A program made the position numbers and the translations under genes. Shown here in pieces: positions 8,863 to 16,250 of a stretch of DNA of 47,714 nucleotides (position 1 is its first letter; each line of letters opens with the position of its first letter). The notes under the pieces are model-generated. The model made no database searches. It was not told the DNA's origin and saw nothing but the letters and a program-made list of their open reading frames with translations. The DNA comes from CAIXQW01 sp046049675 (GTDB lineage: Bacteria > Bacteroidota > Bacteroidia > Chitinophagales > Chitinophagaceae): assembly GCA_046049675.1 (NCBI GenBank), contig JBJORA010000026.1:1-47714 (forward strand), read 5' to 3'.

Positions 8863-10143
8863 ATGAAAAAAATATTCATTAGCGTATCTGTCCTACTTGT
8901 AGCAATGCTTGTATGCGTAAGTAGCCAAGCACAAACGCGTAAAACTAAAGCAGAGCAAAGAGAAGATAAAGAATTTACCGCTCCCGACACGCCAGAAGAT
9001 ACCCAAGCTGAGTACATTGGCGGAGAAGATGCGATGCAAATTTATTTAGACGACAATGCCAAATACCCAAGTAGCGAGTTAAAAGCAGGGCATAGTGGTT
9101 ATGTAACGGTCAATGCTTTTGTTGGCGTAACAGGCAATGTAAGTGGTGCTAAAGTTGGTATGACGCAATTGCCAGAAACATTTAATGCAGAAGCAATACG
9201 TGTTGTAAGTAGAATGCCAAATTGGAAACCAGCAACAAAAGCGGGTAAGCCAATTAAAAGTGAGATTGCCATACCAATTTATTTTAGCCCAGATATGGCG
9301 CGCAGAAAAGCGCTACGTGAAGAGGCAGATAAGGAAGCAGTGCCCAAGAGCGAGCCACTGCCTAAGATTGAGGAAGCACCACCATCAACTGCTGTAAAAG
9401 CGGTTGATGAGGCGCCGCCATCAGCAAAATCTTATGATCCTCCTATTCTTACCAGTGCAAAGGGTATTAGCAAAGATGCTGTGTATATTGGTGGCGATGC
9501 TGCGATGATGCAGCATATTCAGAATGTACTTAATTATCCCTCTGCCGAAGCAGAATATGGTATTGAAGCAAAGGTCGTTGTTGAATTTATGGTGAACACA
9601 AAAGGCGAAGTGCAAGATGCTAGAATTATGCAAAGTGGTGGAGCGCCATTTGATAGAGAAGCCTTGCGTGTAGTTGGAACATTAAAAAAATTCACGCCTG
9701 CTATGATGAATGATACACTAGTCAATACATACAGAACTTTACCACTTACGTTTGGTTTAGGAGAGGAAGCACCAGAGAAATTTGTGGTTGATGAATTTGT
9801 ACCCGAAGCGCGCATTACACCTGTAGATGCGCACGACGAGTATGCCGTGATATTTGCTGATGACAACTTTAACCAACAAATGCTTAAGATTTGCAAAAGC
9901 CTTCCACGCGAGAAAGAAGCTGTATACCTCGGTGTAATGCTTACAGTAAAAGCAGATGGCACCTACGACAGTCCAAAAGTTGTGGTTAATAGTGCCAATC
10001 TCGAGAAAGCAGAAATAGTGAGTATTCTAAAAAAACTACCAAAAGCAAAACCAGCAGTTGACTATGGCAAGCCTGTGGCTAGCAGAATTTTTATTGCTTT
10101 TAGTAACGATGAATTTGCCTTGAAGGCGCTTGATGATAAGTAG
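8863..10143 (+). CDS. Exported protein with three TonB C-terminal-like domains (paralogue 2)
   Basis: 426 residues with a signal peptide cleaved after SSQA (about residue 23). Three TonB_C-like units follow: about residues 50-145 (AEYIGGEDAMQIYL, KYPSSELKAGHSGYV, IPIYF), about 205-300 (YIGGDAAMMQHI, the motif GAPFDREALRV, LPLTF) and about 325-420 (VYLGVMLTVKADGTY, AVDYGKPVAS). A charged, proline-rich linker rich in E, K and P (about 150-200) separates unit one from unit two and could span the periplasm. Units two and three match the two-unit plan of the neighbours, so unit one is an addition or was lost by them. Function unknown beyond the domain type. Confidence 0.83.
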   Translation: MKKIFISVSVLLVAMLVCVSSQAQTRKTKAEQREDKEFTAPDTPEDTQAEYIGGEDAMQIYLDDNAKYPSSELKAGHSGYVTVNAFVGVTGNVSGAKVGMTQLPETFNAEAIRVVSRMPNWKPATKAGKPIKSEIAIPIYFSPDMARRKALREEADKEAVPKSEPLPKIEEAPPSTAVKAVDEAPPSAKSYDPPILTSAKGISKDAVYIGGDAAMMQHIQNVLNYPSAEAEYGIEAKVVVEFMVNTKGEVQDARIMQSGGAPFDREALRVVGTLKKFTPAMMNDTLVNTYRTLPLTFGLGEEAPEKFVVDEFVPEARITPVDAHDEYAVIFADDNFNQQMLKICKSLPREKEAVYLGVMLTVKADGTYDSPKVVVNSANLEKAEIVSILKKLPKAKPAVDYGKPVASRIFIAFSNDEFALKALDDK

Positions 10144-10212
10144 TAATAACATCAAAGTTTAATTTCAGTTTAGACAGCAATGACTTCAGTTAATTTTAAA
10201 TTGTCTCCTTTC

Positions 10213-11073
10213 ATGAAAACATACAAGGGATTGATTTTATTGACCATTACATCACTGATTTGTAGTGTATGCATGGGACAAAATCAAGTCGTAAACTCGA
10301 ATCAAAGTATTCAGTCAGATAAATTAGCAGAGCAGCAAGATTTGACATCACCCAAGGAAGTTGATAGCAGCGAAGCAGTTAAATGTAGAAATTTTAAGGA
10401 TGCCGAGTATCCGGGAGGAATTGCTGGACTATGCAGTTTGCTTCAGAAAAATTTGCGATATCCTAAGCGCGAAGCAAGATATTTCTTGCAAGGCAAAGTG
10501 CTAATTGAATTCGAGGTTTCAAAAACGGGAGAAGCAAGTTTTCATAAAATCAAAGAAAGCGCTGGAGCGCCATTTGATAGGGAGGCCATCAGACTTGTGA
10601 GTCTGCTTGGTAAATTTAAACCCGCAACCTGCAATGATTCAATAACCACAATGCGCTTTACGTTGCCGGTAACTTTTTCAAATGAAATTTACGAGGATGA
10701 AGATCCTTATGTTATTGATGATGTAAAGTCAGAGCCGCGGATTTGGCCAGTTGATGCACATGATGAATATGCTGAAATTTTCCCCAAAAAGGAACTACTG
10801 CGACGCATGGTTGCTATCAGCCAAACACTTCCAGAGAAATCTGAGCCAGTTTATTTGGGTATTAAGATCACAATTAGAGAGGATGGCACATACGATGATC
10901 CTGAAGTAACAACTAACTCAGCAATGTTGGATCAGGATGCAATTGTTCGCATTATCAAAATGCTGCCAAATGCTAAACCAGCCAAAGACTATGGCAAGCC
11001 AGTTGCTTCGCGTGTTTTTCTTGGTTTTACTAGGTTTCCCCGCAGTAAAACTTTACGAGATTCTGACCAATAG
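10213..11073 (+). CDS. Exported protein with two TonB C-terminal-like domains (paralogue 3)
   Basis: The frame is open from an ATG at 10180, but the ATG at 10213 gives a normal signal peptide (MKTYKG, hydrophobic run, cleavage after CMG), so I prefer it (286 residues). Two TonB_C-like units follow, with EYPGGIAGLCSLL, the motif GAPFDREAIRL and LPVTF in the first, and VYLGIKITIREDGTY and AKDYGKPVAS in the second. It follows paralogue 2 by 70 bp with no terminator, so the two are probably co-transcribed. The three copies share the same order of motifs but differ widely at the DNA level, which points to old duplications. Confidence 0.8.
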   Translation: MKTYKGLILLTITSLICSVCMGQNQVVNSNQSIQSDKLAEQQDLTSPKEVDSSEAVKCRNFKDAEYPGGIAGLCSLLQKNLRYPKREARYFLQGKVLIEFEVSKTGEASFHKIKESAGAPFDREAIRLVSLLGKFKPATCNDSITTMRFTLPVTFSNEIYEDEDPYVIDDVKSEPRIWPVDAHDEYAEIFPKKELLRRMVAISQTLPEKSEPVYLGIKITIREDGTYDDPEVTTNSAMLDQDAIVRIIKMLPNAKPAKDYGKPVASRVFLGFTRFPRSKTLRDSDQ

Positions 11074-11099
11074 TAGTAGCAAAAAGAAGTACAAATAAC

Positions 11100-11606
11100 A
11101 TGTCACAACGCCCAAAACTCAAAATAGAACATACAAGTGCTGACAAATTCATAGAGCTACTAACATTTTTGCTTGTAGTACAACTTTGGATTTATGCCGT
11201 TATTTCGTACAGCAAGTTGCCCGATATAATACCAACACACTTTAATTTTAGTGGCAAGGCAGATAGTTTTGGCGCTAAGGCAAGTCTTTTTACATTGCCA
11301 ACAATTGCAACTATTATGTGGGTTGCACTAACGCTTCTTAATAAAGTTCCTCACATTTTTAATTATCCAAGTAAGATTACAGTAGACAATGCTCTGCAAC
11401 ACTACACAATTGCAACAAAAATGATGCGTTACTTAAAACTCGTCGTTGTAGTTATTTTTTGCTTTGCAGTTTATCAAACAGTTAGCGCAGCGCAAAGCGG
11501 TAGCGATTCAATCGGAAAGCTTTTTTTGCTGCTATGTCTTGTTAGTCTTGCATTGCCAATCATTTATTTTTTCTGGCAATCAGGTAAGCTTAGTCGTGCT
11601 GCTTAG
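11100..11606 (+). CDS. DUF1648-domain membrane protein
   Basis: 168 residues with four predicted membrane helices. The segment LPDIIPTHFNFSGKADSFGAK between helices one and two (residues about 40-60) is the signature of DUF1648, a domain also found in immunity-type regulators such as SdpI. No SdpI-type partner toxin is near, so an immunity role is not supported here. It lies 26 bp after the third TonB_C paralogue and may be part of the same transcript. It converges with the L,D-transpeptidase gene, with only 10 bp between the stop codons. Confidence 0.8.
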   Translation: MSQRPKLKIEHTSADKFIELLTFLLVVQLWIYAVISYSKLPDIIPTHFNFSGKADSFGAKASLFTLPTIATIMWVALTLLNKVPHIFNYPSKITVDNALQHYTIATKMMRYLKLVVVVIFCFAVYQTVSAAQSGSDSIGKLFLLLCLVSLALPIIYFFWQSGKLSRAA

Positions 11607-11616
11607 TCCTTTTCAA

Positions 11617-12135
11617 CTACGGCACAATCAATATCGGACTACCCAACTTTACTTTCTGAAACAACTCTGCCATATCATTATTCGTAACACCAACGCAGCC
11701 CCAAGTATAACTGAATCGTTTGTTCATGTCGGTGGTTTTACCTTCTGAATCTGCGTAGCCGTGTATTTTAATATCACCACCTGTTTTTACACCTGCTTTT
11801 TTGCACCTTGCTCGGTCGGCTGCATTGGGATAGTCTATATGTAAGTTTCTGTAGTAGTCGCTGTTAGCATTTCTATCTGTAATATGGTAAATTCCTTCTG
11901 GTGTGCGATTGTCGCCTTGCTCTTGCTTATGGCCAGCTACAGAGCCGGTGCTGCATGTATATACTTTAATCAGTTTGCGTTTGTAATAGCAGCTCAATTG
12001 GTTTTTACTTTTTTGTACGAACAAGCTATCATACTCTTTTGCACTATTTGTTAGGTGTGGGCTTGGTGTAGCTGTTAGCAATAAGACGGCACCCAGCAAT
12101 GTTAATGCACACAACAAAAAAAGTAACTTGTTCAC
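11617..12135 (-). CDS. L,D-transpeptidase (YkuD family)
   Basis: 172 residues with an N-terminal signal or anchor helix (residues 2-22) and a YkuD catalytic domain. The signature is present: histidine 125 in IKIHGY and cysteine 147 in YTWGCVGVTN, the nucleophile that attacks a tetrapeptide stem. Enzymes of this family make 3-3 cross-links in peptidoglycan or attach proteins to it, in the periplasm. The residues after the cysteine (VGVTN) differ from the frequent I/V-R-M-xN form but keep the asparagine. The start is GTG at 12135, 4 nt after a near-consensus promoter element. Confidence 0.87.
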   Translation of the reverse strand: MNKLLFLLCALTLLGAVLLLTATPSPHLTNSAKEYDSLFVQKSKNQLSCYYKRKLIKVYTCSTGSVAGHKQEQGDNRTPEGIYHITDRNANSDYYRNLHIDYPNAADRARCKKAGVKTGGDIKIHGYADSEGKTTDMNKRFSYTWGCVGVTNNDMAELFQKVKLGSPILIVP

Positions 12136-12139
12136 AGTG

Positions 12140-12147
12140 CAAAGGTC
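12140..12147 (-). promoter_or_regulatory. Near-consensus -7 element GACCTTTG, 4 nt from the L,D-transpeptidase start
   Basis: On the minus strand GACCTTTG differs from TAnnTTTG at one position and is followed by 4 nt and GTG. The spacing equals that of the perfect elements elsewhere in the window. Confidence 0.4.
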
Positions 12148-12170
12148 TTACGGCTGCTGGCATCTGGGAG

Positions 12171-12188
12171 GGTTTTGCTGCTAAAACC
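12171..12188. repeat. Perfect inverted repeat in a divergent promoter region
   Basis: GGTTTT and AAAACC surround a 6-nt centre GCTGCT. The repeat lies about 36-53 nt upstream of the L,D-transpeptidase start on one side and about 105 nt upstream of hppD on the other. It could be an operator or a chance palindrome. Confidence 0.35.
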
Positions 12189-12280
12189 GTGTGAACAGAA
12201 ACCAAATAAATTGCTAAAAATCTGCGGTACATCACTTGATAATATGGATAAACAAAAGCAACATTTGTCTAGTTTGGTGC

Positions 12281-12288
12281 TAACTTTG
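12281..12288 (+). promoter_or_regulatory. -7 promoter element TAACTTTG, 5 nt from the hppD start
   Basis: Perfect TAnnTTTG match followed by 5 nt and ATG at 12294. A TTTG at 12263-12266 lies about 14 bp further upstream, shorter than the usual -33 spacing. Confidence 0.55.
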
Positions 12289-12293
12289 CCAAT

Positions 12294-13424
12294 ATGGATA
12301 CCATGGTACAAGCACAACCAAGCGTTTCAACCGAGCAAGATTTTTTACCGTTGCACGGAACAGACTATGTTGAAATTTATTGTGGCAATGCAAAGCAAAG
12401 TGCCCACTATTATAAAACGGCATTTGGCTTTCAGGATTATGCCTATGCTGGTCCTGAAACGGGTGTAAAAGACAGAGTAAGTTATGTGTTAGTACAAGAC
12501 CGCATTCGTTTGATGCTGACGACACCTTTGCGTAGCGACCATCCAATAAGCGAGCATCTTAAAAAGCATGGCGACGGCGTAAAAGTACTAGCACTGATGG
12601 TAGACGATGCATATGATGCTTTTGAGCAAACCACAAAACGTGGCGGTAAAGCTTATATGCAACCCACTACACTTACTGATGATAATGGTGAAATTCGCAT
12701 GAGTGGTATTCATACCTACGGCGAAGTGGTGCATATTTTTGTGGAGCGCAAAAACTACAATGGCACATTTATGCCAGGTTTTCGTGCTCACAAAACAGAT
12801 TACAACCCAAGCCCAGTCGGCCTAAAATATGTAGACCATTGCGTTGGTAATGTTGGTTGGAATCAAATGAATCCATGGGTTACGTTTTATGAAGACGTTT
12901 TAGGCTTCAAAAATATTCTAAGCTTTGATGACAACGATATCAGTACAGAGTATAGTGCCTTGATGAGTAAGGTAATGAGCAATGGTAATGGCTTTGTAAA
13001 GTTTCCAATCAACGAGCCGGCTGAGGGTAAAAAGAAGAGCCAAGTAGAAGAGTATCTAGATTTTTACGAAGGCGAAGGTGTACAACATATTGCTATTGCA
13101 ACAAACGATATTGTTGCTACAGTTACAGAGTTACAAAATCGCGGTGTAGAATTCTTAAAAGTGCCAACTACCTATTATGACGATTTGCTTGATAGAGTTG
13201 GTAAGATAGATGAAGACCTTGCACCACTACGTGAACTAGGTATTTTGGTAGACCGCGACAACGAAGGTTATTTATTGCAGATTTTTACAAAGCCTGTAGA
13301 AGACCGTCCAACGATGTTCTACGAAATTATTCAACGCAAAGGCGCTAAGAGTTTTGGTAAAGGAAACTTTAAAGCTTTATTCGAAGCGATTGAGCGCGAG
13401 CAAGAGAGTAGGGGTAACTTATAA
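12294..13424 (+). CDS. hppD: 4-Hydroxyphenylpyruvate dioxygenase
   Basis: This Fe(II) enzyme turns 4-hydroxyphenylpyruvate into homogentisate, the substrate of HmgA encoded at 6601. The 376-residue length is normal. The two vicinal-oxygen-chelate halves are visible, and the three iron ligands fall where expected: His182 in YVDHCVGNV, His265 in GVQHIAIAT, and Glu344 in MFYEIIQR. The C-terminal gate helix ends GNFKALFEAIEREQ. The promoter element 5 nt upstream supports this ATG over the second one at 12303. A small membrane protein gene follows after 11 bp. Confidence 0.95.
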   Translation: MDTMVQAQPSVSTEQDFLPLHGTDYVEIYCGNAKQSAHYYKTAFGFQDYAYAGPETGVKDRVSYVLVQDRIRLMLTTPLRSDHPISEHLKKHGDGVKVLALMVDDAYDAFEQTTKRGGKAYMQPTTLTDDNGEIRMSGIHTYGEVVHIFVERKNYNGTFMPGFRAHKTDYNPSPVGLKYVDHCVGNVGWNQMNPWVTFYEDVLGFKNILSFDDNDISTEYSALMSKVMSNGNGFVKFPINEPAEGKKKSQVEEYLDFYEGEGVQHIAIATNDIVATVTELQNRGVEFLKVPTTYYDDLLDRVGKIDEDLAPLRELGILVDRDNEGYLLQIFTKPVEDRPTMFYEIIQRKGAKSFGKGNFKALFEAIEREQESRGNL

Positions 13425-13435
13425 AAATACTGATA

Positions 13436-13735
13436 ATGGCTATAAATAGGATTTTTGATACTGCCTTAAAAGCAAGTTTTGCGATTGGTACTATTTGCAC
13501 AGTGGTTGGTGCTATTGCAAAGTTGCAGCATCAGCCATATGCTAAAGATTGGTTGCTAGTTGGCATGACCGTTGGCGTACTCTTTTTGGCCCTAGCGGTT
13601 TTTGAAATTCTTAATGCAAGAGTTAAGTCCGATACAAGAATGCTATGGTTGGCGATATTACTTTTTACTAGTATCATTGGTACAGTTTTGTATATGGTTG
13701 TTGGACGGAAACAATTAGGCATAGTTGCTCGCTAG
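13436..13735 (+). CDS. Small three-helix membrane protein (GldL-like / PLDc_N-like)
   Basis: 99 residues forming about three membrane helices. The first half (VVGAIAKLQHQPYAKDWLLVGM) recalls the N-terminal part of GldL, the T9SS motor protein, where a helix is followed by a K-x-x-H/Q-x-P motif. The last third (MLWLAILLFTSIIGTVLYMVVGRKQ) looks like the PLDc_N membrane motif (W-hydrophobic-P/S-x-x-G-hydrophobic-Y-x-x-x-GR). It is too short to be GldL itself and no gldM is adjacent. It lies 11 bp after hppD and probably shares its transcript. Function unknown. Confidence 0.7.
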   Translation: MAINRIFDTALKASFAIGTICTVVGAIAKLQHQPYAKDWLLVGMTVGVLFLALAVFEILNARVKSDTRMLWLAILLFTSIIGTVLYMVVGRKQLGIVAR

Positions 13736-13744
13736 TGGGCACTT

Positions 13745-13761
13745 ATTCTAGTAGTTAGAAT
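13745..13761. terminator. Weak hairpin between convergent genes
   Basis: ATTCTA and TAGAAT form a 6-bp stem with a 5-nt loop between two convergent stop codons, with only short T and A runs beside it. Low stability makes the role uncertain. Confidence 0.3.
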
Positions 13762-13768
13762 TTAATAC

Positions 13769-14548
13769 TTACATCGCCTTTACAACATCCCAAGCTAATC
13801 TACAAAGCAATAATGCCATCACTACAAAAAACGCATTGCGTATAAACGAATTACCACGCGCAATAGCCATTTTACTACCAACGGTATTGCCAATTAAAAA
13901 ACAAATCAGCAAAGGCAGTACAAGCTGTGGTACAATTACACCTTGTATTAAAAAAGAAACGACGCCGCCAAAATCTGCAATGGCGTTTAATATTTTGCCA
14001 TACGCACTGGCATGCAAGAAATCTAAGTGCAAGAATTTTACTAAACCTAGTACTAATAGCAAACCTGTACCTGGCCCGATAGCCCCATTGTAAAAACCTA
14101 TGCCGATGCCAAAAGCCACAAGCACAAGTGTCGTGGTGTTCAGGCTTTTTTGCGCATCCATATTTGCGCCAAGTTCTTTCTTGTACAAACTGTACAGCAT
14201 AAGCGCTACGATAATAAACCACAGCAATAACTTGAAATAGGTACTTGGTATTTGCTTTAGCACCAGCGTGCCACCTACACTTGCCAATGCTGCGCAAATG
14301 CCTATAACCAGTATTTGGCGCCAGTTAATTTTTACCGTCTTCATGTATTGCCATGCAGCAGCAAGCGAGCCAAACATACTTGCTGTTTTTGTACTTGCCA
14401 CTAAGTTGACATGACTTGCCTGTGGGAAAAGAATAAGCATCACCGGCAGTTGCAATAAGCCACCGCCACCAACCACGGCATCTAAAAAGCCACTTGCTAA
14501 TGCTGTAATACAAAGAATAATTAAGCTGACGGTATCTAGAGTAATCAA
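13769..14548 (-). CDS. TauE/SafE-family membrane transporter
   Basis: 259 residues with about eight membrane helices in two related halves, the plan of the sulfite exporter TauE/SafE family (YfcA-like). The motifs GFLDAVVGGGGLLQLPVML near residues 20-38 and GFYNGAIGPGTGLLL in the second half are the paired family signatures. Members move sulfite, sulfonates or organic acids; the substrate is not evident. The start is TTG at 14548, directly after the stop of the DUF2721 gene; the next methionine is past the first helix. The cysteine desulfurase two genes upstream makes a sulfur link tempting but unproven. Confidence 0.85.
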   Translation of the reverse strand: MITLDTVSLIILCITALASGFLDAVVGGGGLLQLPVMLILFPQASHVNLVASTKTASMFGSLAAAWQYMKTVKINWRQILVIGICAALASVGGTLVLKQIPSTYFKLLLWFIIVALMLYSLYKKELGANMDAQKSLNTTTLVLVAFGIGIGFYNGAIGPGTGLLLVLGLVKFLHLDFLHASAYGKILNAIADFGGVVSFLIQGVIVPQLVLPLLICFLIGNTVGSKMAIARGNSFIRNAFFVVMALLLCRLAWDVVKAM

Positions 14549-14989
14549 TTAGTCGCGCTTAAAAATGTCTTTAATAATATTGCCCTGTCCAATCAATTCT
14601 TCTATATCACTTAGCTCTAATTCTATGGCGCGAGTGCTCATATTAATTTCTAATAAACTTAGTAGGATGCTTAGAATTAAGAACAATAAACTAATTGCAA
14701 AAGTGATATAAGCAGCAGTTTCTAAATGTCTAAAAATAAAAAGCATGCAAATTACACTGCCCAAAAAACTCGCTACGCAAAAACCTTGCATGTAGCGAAT
14801 AAGGTTTAACCTACTACGCAAATTTTTGATTTGCCCCAATACGTGCTTTTCTTTATTGCCTTCGTTGTATTCGTCGTGCAGTTTTCGCACACGACTAGCT
14901 AGTACCAAAAACCTATTGGTAAAGGCTAGCATCAATAAAGTAATTGCAGGAAATAATAGAGCAGGTGTATTAATACTTAAACCTTCCAT
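14549..14989 (-). CDS. DUF2721-domain membrane protein
   Basis: 146 residues with a first membrane helix near residues 8-28 (PALLFPAITLLMLAFTNRF), a charged loop LASRVRKLHDEYNEG, and two further helices near 70-115. The pattern RVRKLHDEY followed by IKNLRSRLNLIRYM is what I associate with DUF2721. Function unknown. It sits tightly between the cysteine desulfurase (2 bp) and the TauE-like gene (0 bp), clearly one operon. Confidence 0.8.
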   Translation of the reverse strand: MEGLSINTPALLFPAITLLMLAFTNRFLVLASRVRKLHDEYNEGNKEKHVLGQIKNLRSRLNLIRYMQGFCVASFLGSVICMLFIFRHLETAAYITFAISLLFLILSILLSLLEINMSTRAIELELSDIEELIGQGNIIKDIFKRD

Positions 14990-14991
14990 AC

Positions 14992-16113
14992 TTATATGAG
15001 TTCTTTAAGTGTATTAATAACGGTATCTATTTCTTCGGTGGTATTTTGTCGGCAAAAGCTAAAACGAATCGGTACCACATTTTGTGCATGCGGTAAAGCT
15101 GCAATCACGTGGCTAGCATTATTGGCGCCGCTACTACAAGCACTACCGCCGCTTACACAAATACCCTTCATGTCTAAACTGTACAAAAGCATTTCTGCTT
15201 TGCTCGTATTAGTAAAGCCAACGTTTAATACTGTGTACAAACCTTTATTACATCCATTAAACACTACATCTGGCATGGCTGCTGTAAGTTGCTGCTGCAT
15301 GTAAGCTCTAAGATTTTCTATATGCTTGCGGTCTTCTTCGTAGCGCGCTGTGGCTAGTTCGAGTGCTTTAGCAAATCCAACAATACCATATACATTTTCT
15401 GTACCAGCTCGCACATTGCGTTCTTGACCGCCACCGTTAATCAATGGGCTAATGGCTAAGCCTTCTTGCACAAATAAAATACCAATGCCTTTAGGTCCGT
15501 GAAATTTGTGTCCACTACCACTTAAGAAATGTACTTTAAGTTGTCGCACGTCTATCGGGTAGTGTGCCAAAGTTTGCACTGTATCGCTGTGAAACATAGC
15601 CTTGTATTGCTCACATAAGTCGCCAACCTTTTCTGCATCTAGCAAATTGCCGATTTCATTATTGGCATGCATCAGTGTTACCAATGTCTTCTTGTCGCTA
15701 CTTGCTAAAAGCGTTTCCAAATGTGCAAGGTCTACATGGCCATCGTCATGTAGGTTCACATACACCACTTCTGCATCGCCAATACGGCTCAAAAATTCTA
15801 CTGTGTGTAAAGTAGCATGGTGTTCAATGCGACTACTAATGATGCGTGTGCAATTAAAATCGTAAACCGCAGCTTGTATAGCAGTATTGCTGCTTTCTGT
15901 GCCACCACTTGTAAAAAATACTTCTGCAGGTTTTGCATTAATGGTTTTTGCTACGCTTTTGCGCGCTTGTTCTATGGCTAAGCGTGTTTCGCGGCCATAA
16001 CTATATACACTGCTAGGATTGCCAAACTTCTCGGTCAAAAATGGCAACATGGCTTCAACCACCTCAGGGTCTATGGCTGTAGTAGCAGCATTATCTAAGT
16101 AGATGCGATTCAT
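14992..16113 (-). CDS. Cysteine desulfurase (NifS/IscS family)
   Basis: A PLP enzyme that takes sulfur from cysteine as a persulfide, for iron-sulfur clusters or thiolated tRNA. 373 residues. Lys203 in SGHKFHGPKG binds PLP; Cys326 in the mobile loop SGGSACSSGA is the persulfide residue; HHA (98-100) and HANNEIG (149-155) are further active-site landmarks. The loop form GSACSSG fits the IscS/NifS group rather than SufS. No iscU or other cluster-assembly gene is adjacent. It begins an operon with the DUF2721 and TauE-like genes, with a promoter element 10 nt upstream. Confidence 0.92.
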   Translation of the reverse strand: MNRIYLDNAATTAIDPEVVEAMLPFLTEKFGNPSSVYSYGRETRLAIEQARKSVAKTINAKPAEVFFTSGGTESSNTAIQAAVYDFNCTRIISSRIEHHATLHTVEFLSRIGDAEVVYVNLHDDGHVDLAHLETLLASSDKKTLVTLMHANNEIGNLLDAEKVGDLCEQYKAMFHSDTVQTLAHYPIDVRQLKVHFLSGSGHKFHGPKGIGILFVQEGLAISPLINGGGQERNVRAGTENVYGIVGFAKALELATARYEEDRKHIENLRAYMQQQLTAAMPDVVFNGCNKGLYTVLNVGFTNTSKAEMLLYSLDMKGICVSGGSACSSGANNASHVIAALPHAQNVVPIRFSFCRQNTTEEIDTVINTLKELI

Positions 16114-16123
16114 GTATAACGTG

Positions 16124-16131
16124 CAAATATA
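16124..16131 (-). promoter_or_regulatory. -7 promoter element TATATTTG for the cysteine desulfurase operon
   Basis: Perfect TAnnTTTG match on the minus strand, 10 nt before the ATG at 16113, so the leader would be only a few bases. Confidence 0.5.
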
Positions 16132-16250
16132 CTAGCTATCTCGTGCTTGTAGCGCAAAGCCGCTATGCCTGTCGCAATGGTAATTGTGATAAACTATTGG
16201 TACACGATGCCCAACATTGGTTTACCTTTACCCACCATAAACAAGGCATA

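Noticed and set aside
9534..9962. 142-codon frame antisense to TonB_C paralogue 2
   Set aside because: Serine/threonine-rich shadow composition typical of the reverse complement of a real gene.
11100..11606. DUF1648 protein as an SdpI-type immunity protein of a toxin system
   Set aside because: No toxin-like or SdpC/SdpR-like gene is next to it; only the domain resemblance remains.
13875..14297. 140-codon frame in another reading frame of the TauE-like gene
   Set aside because: Unnatural composition (many C, R, W, F), no start context, inside a clear transporter gene.
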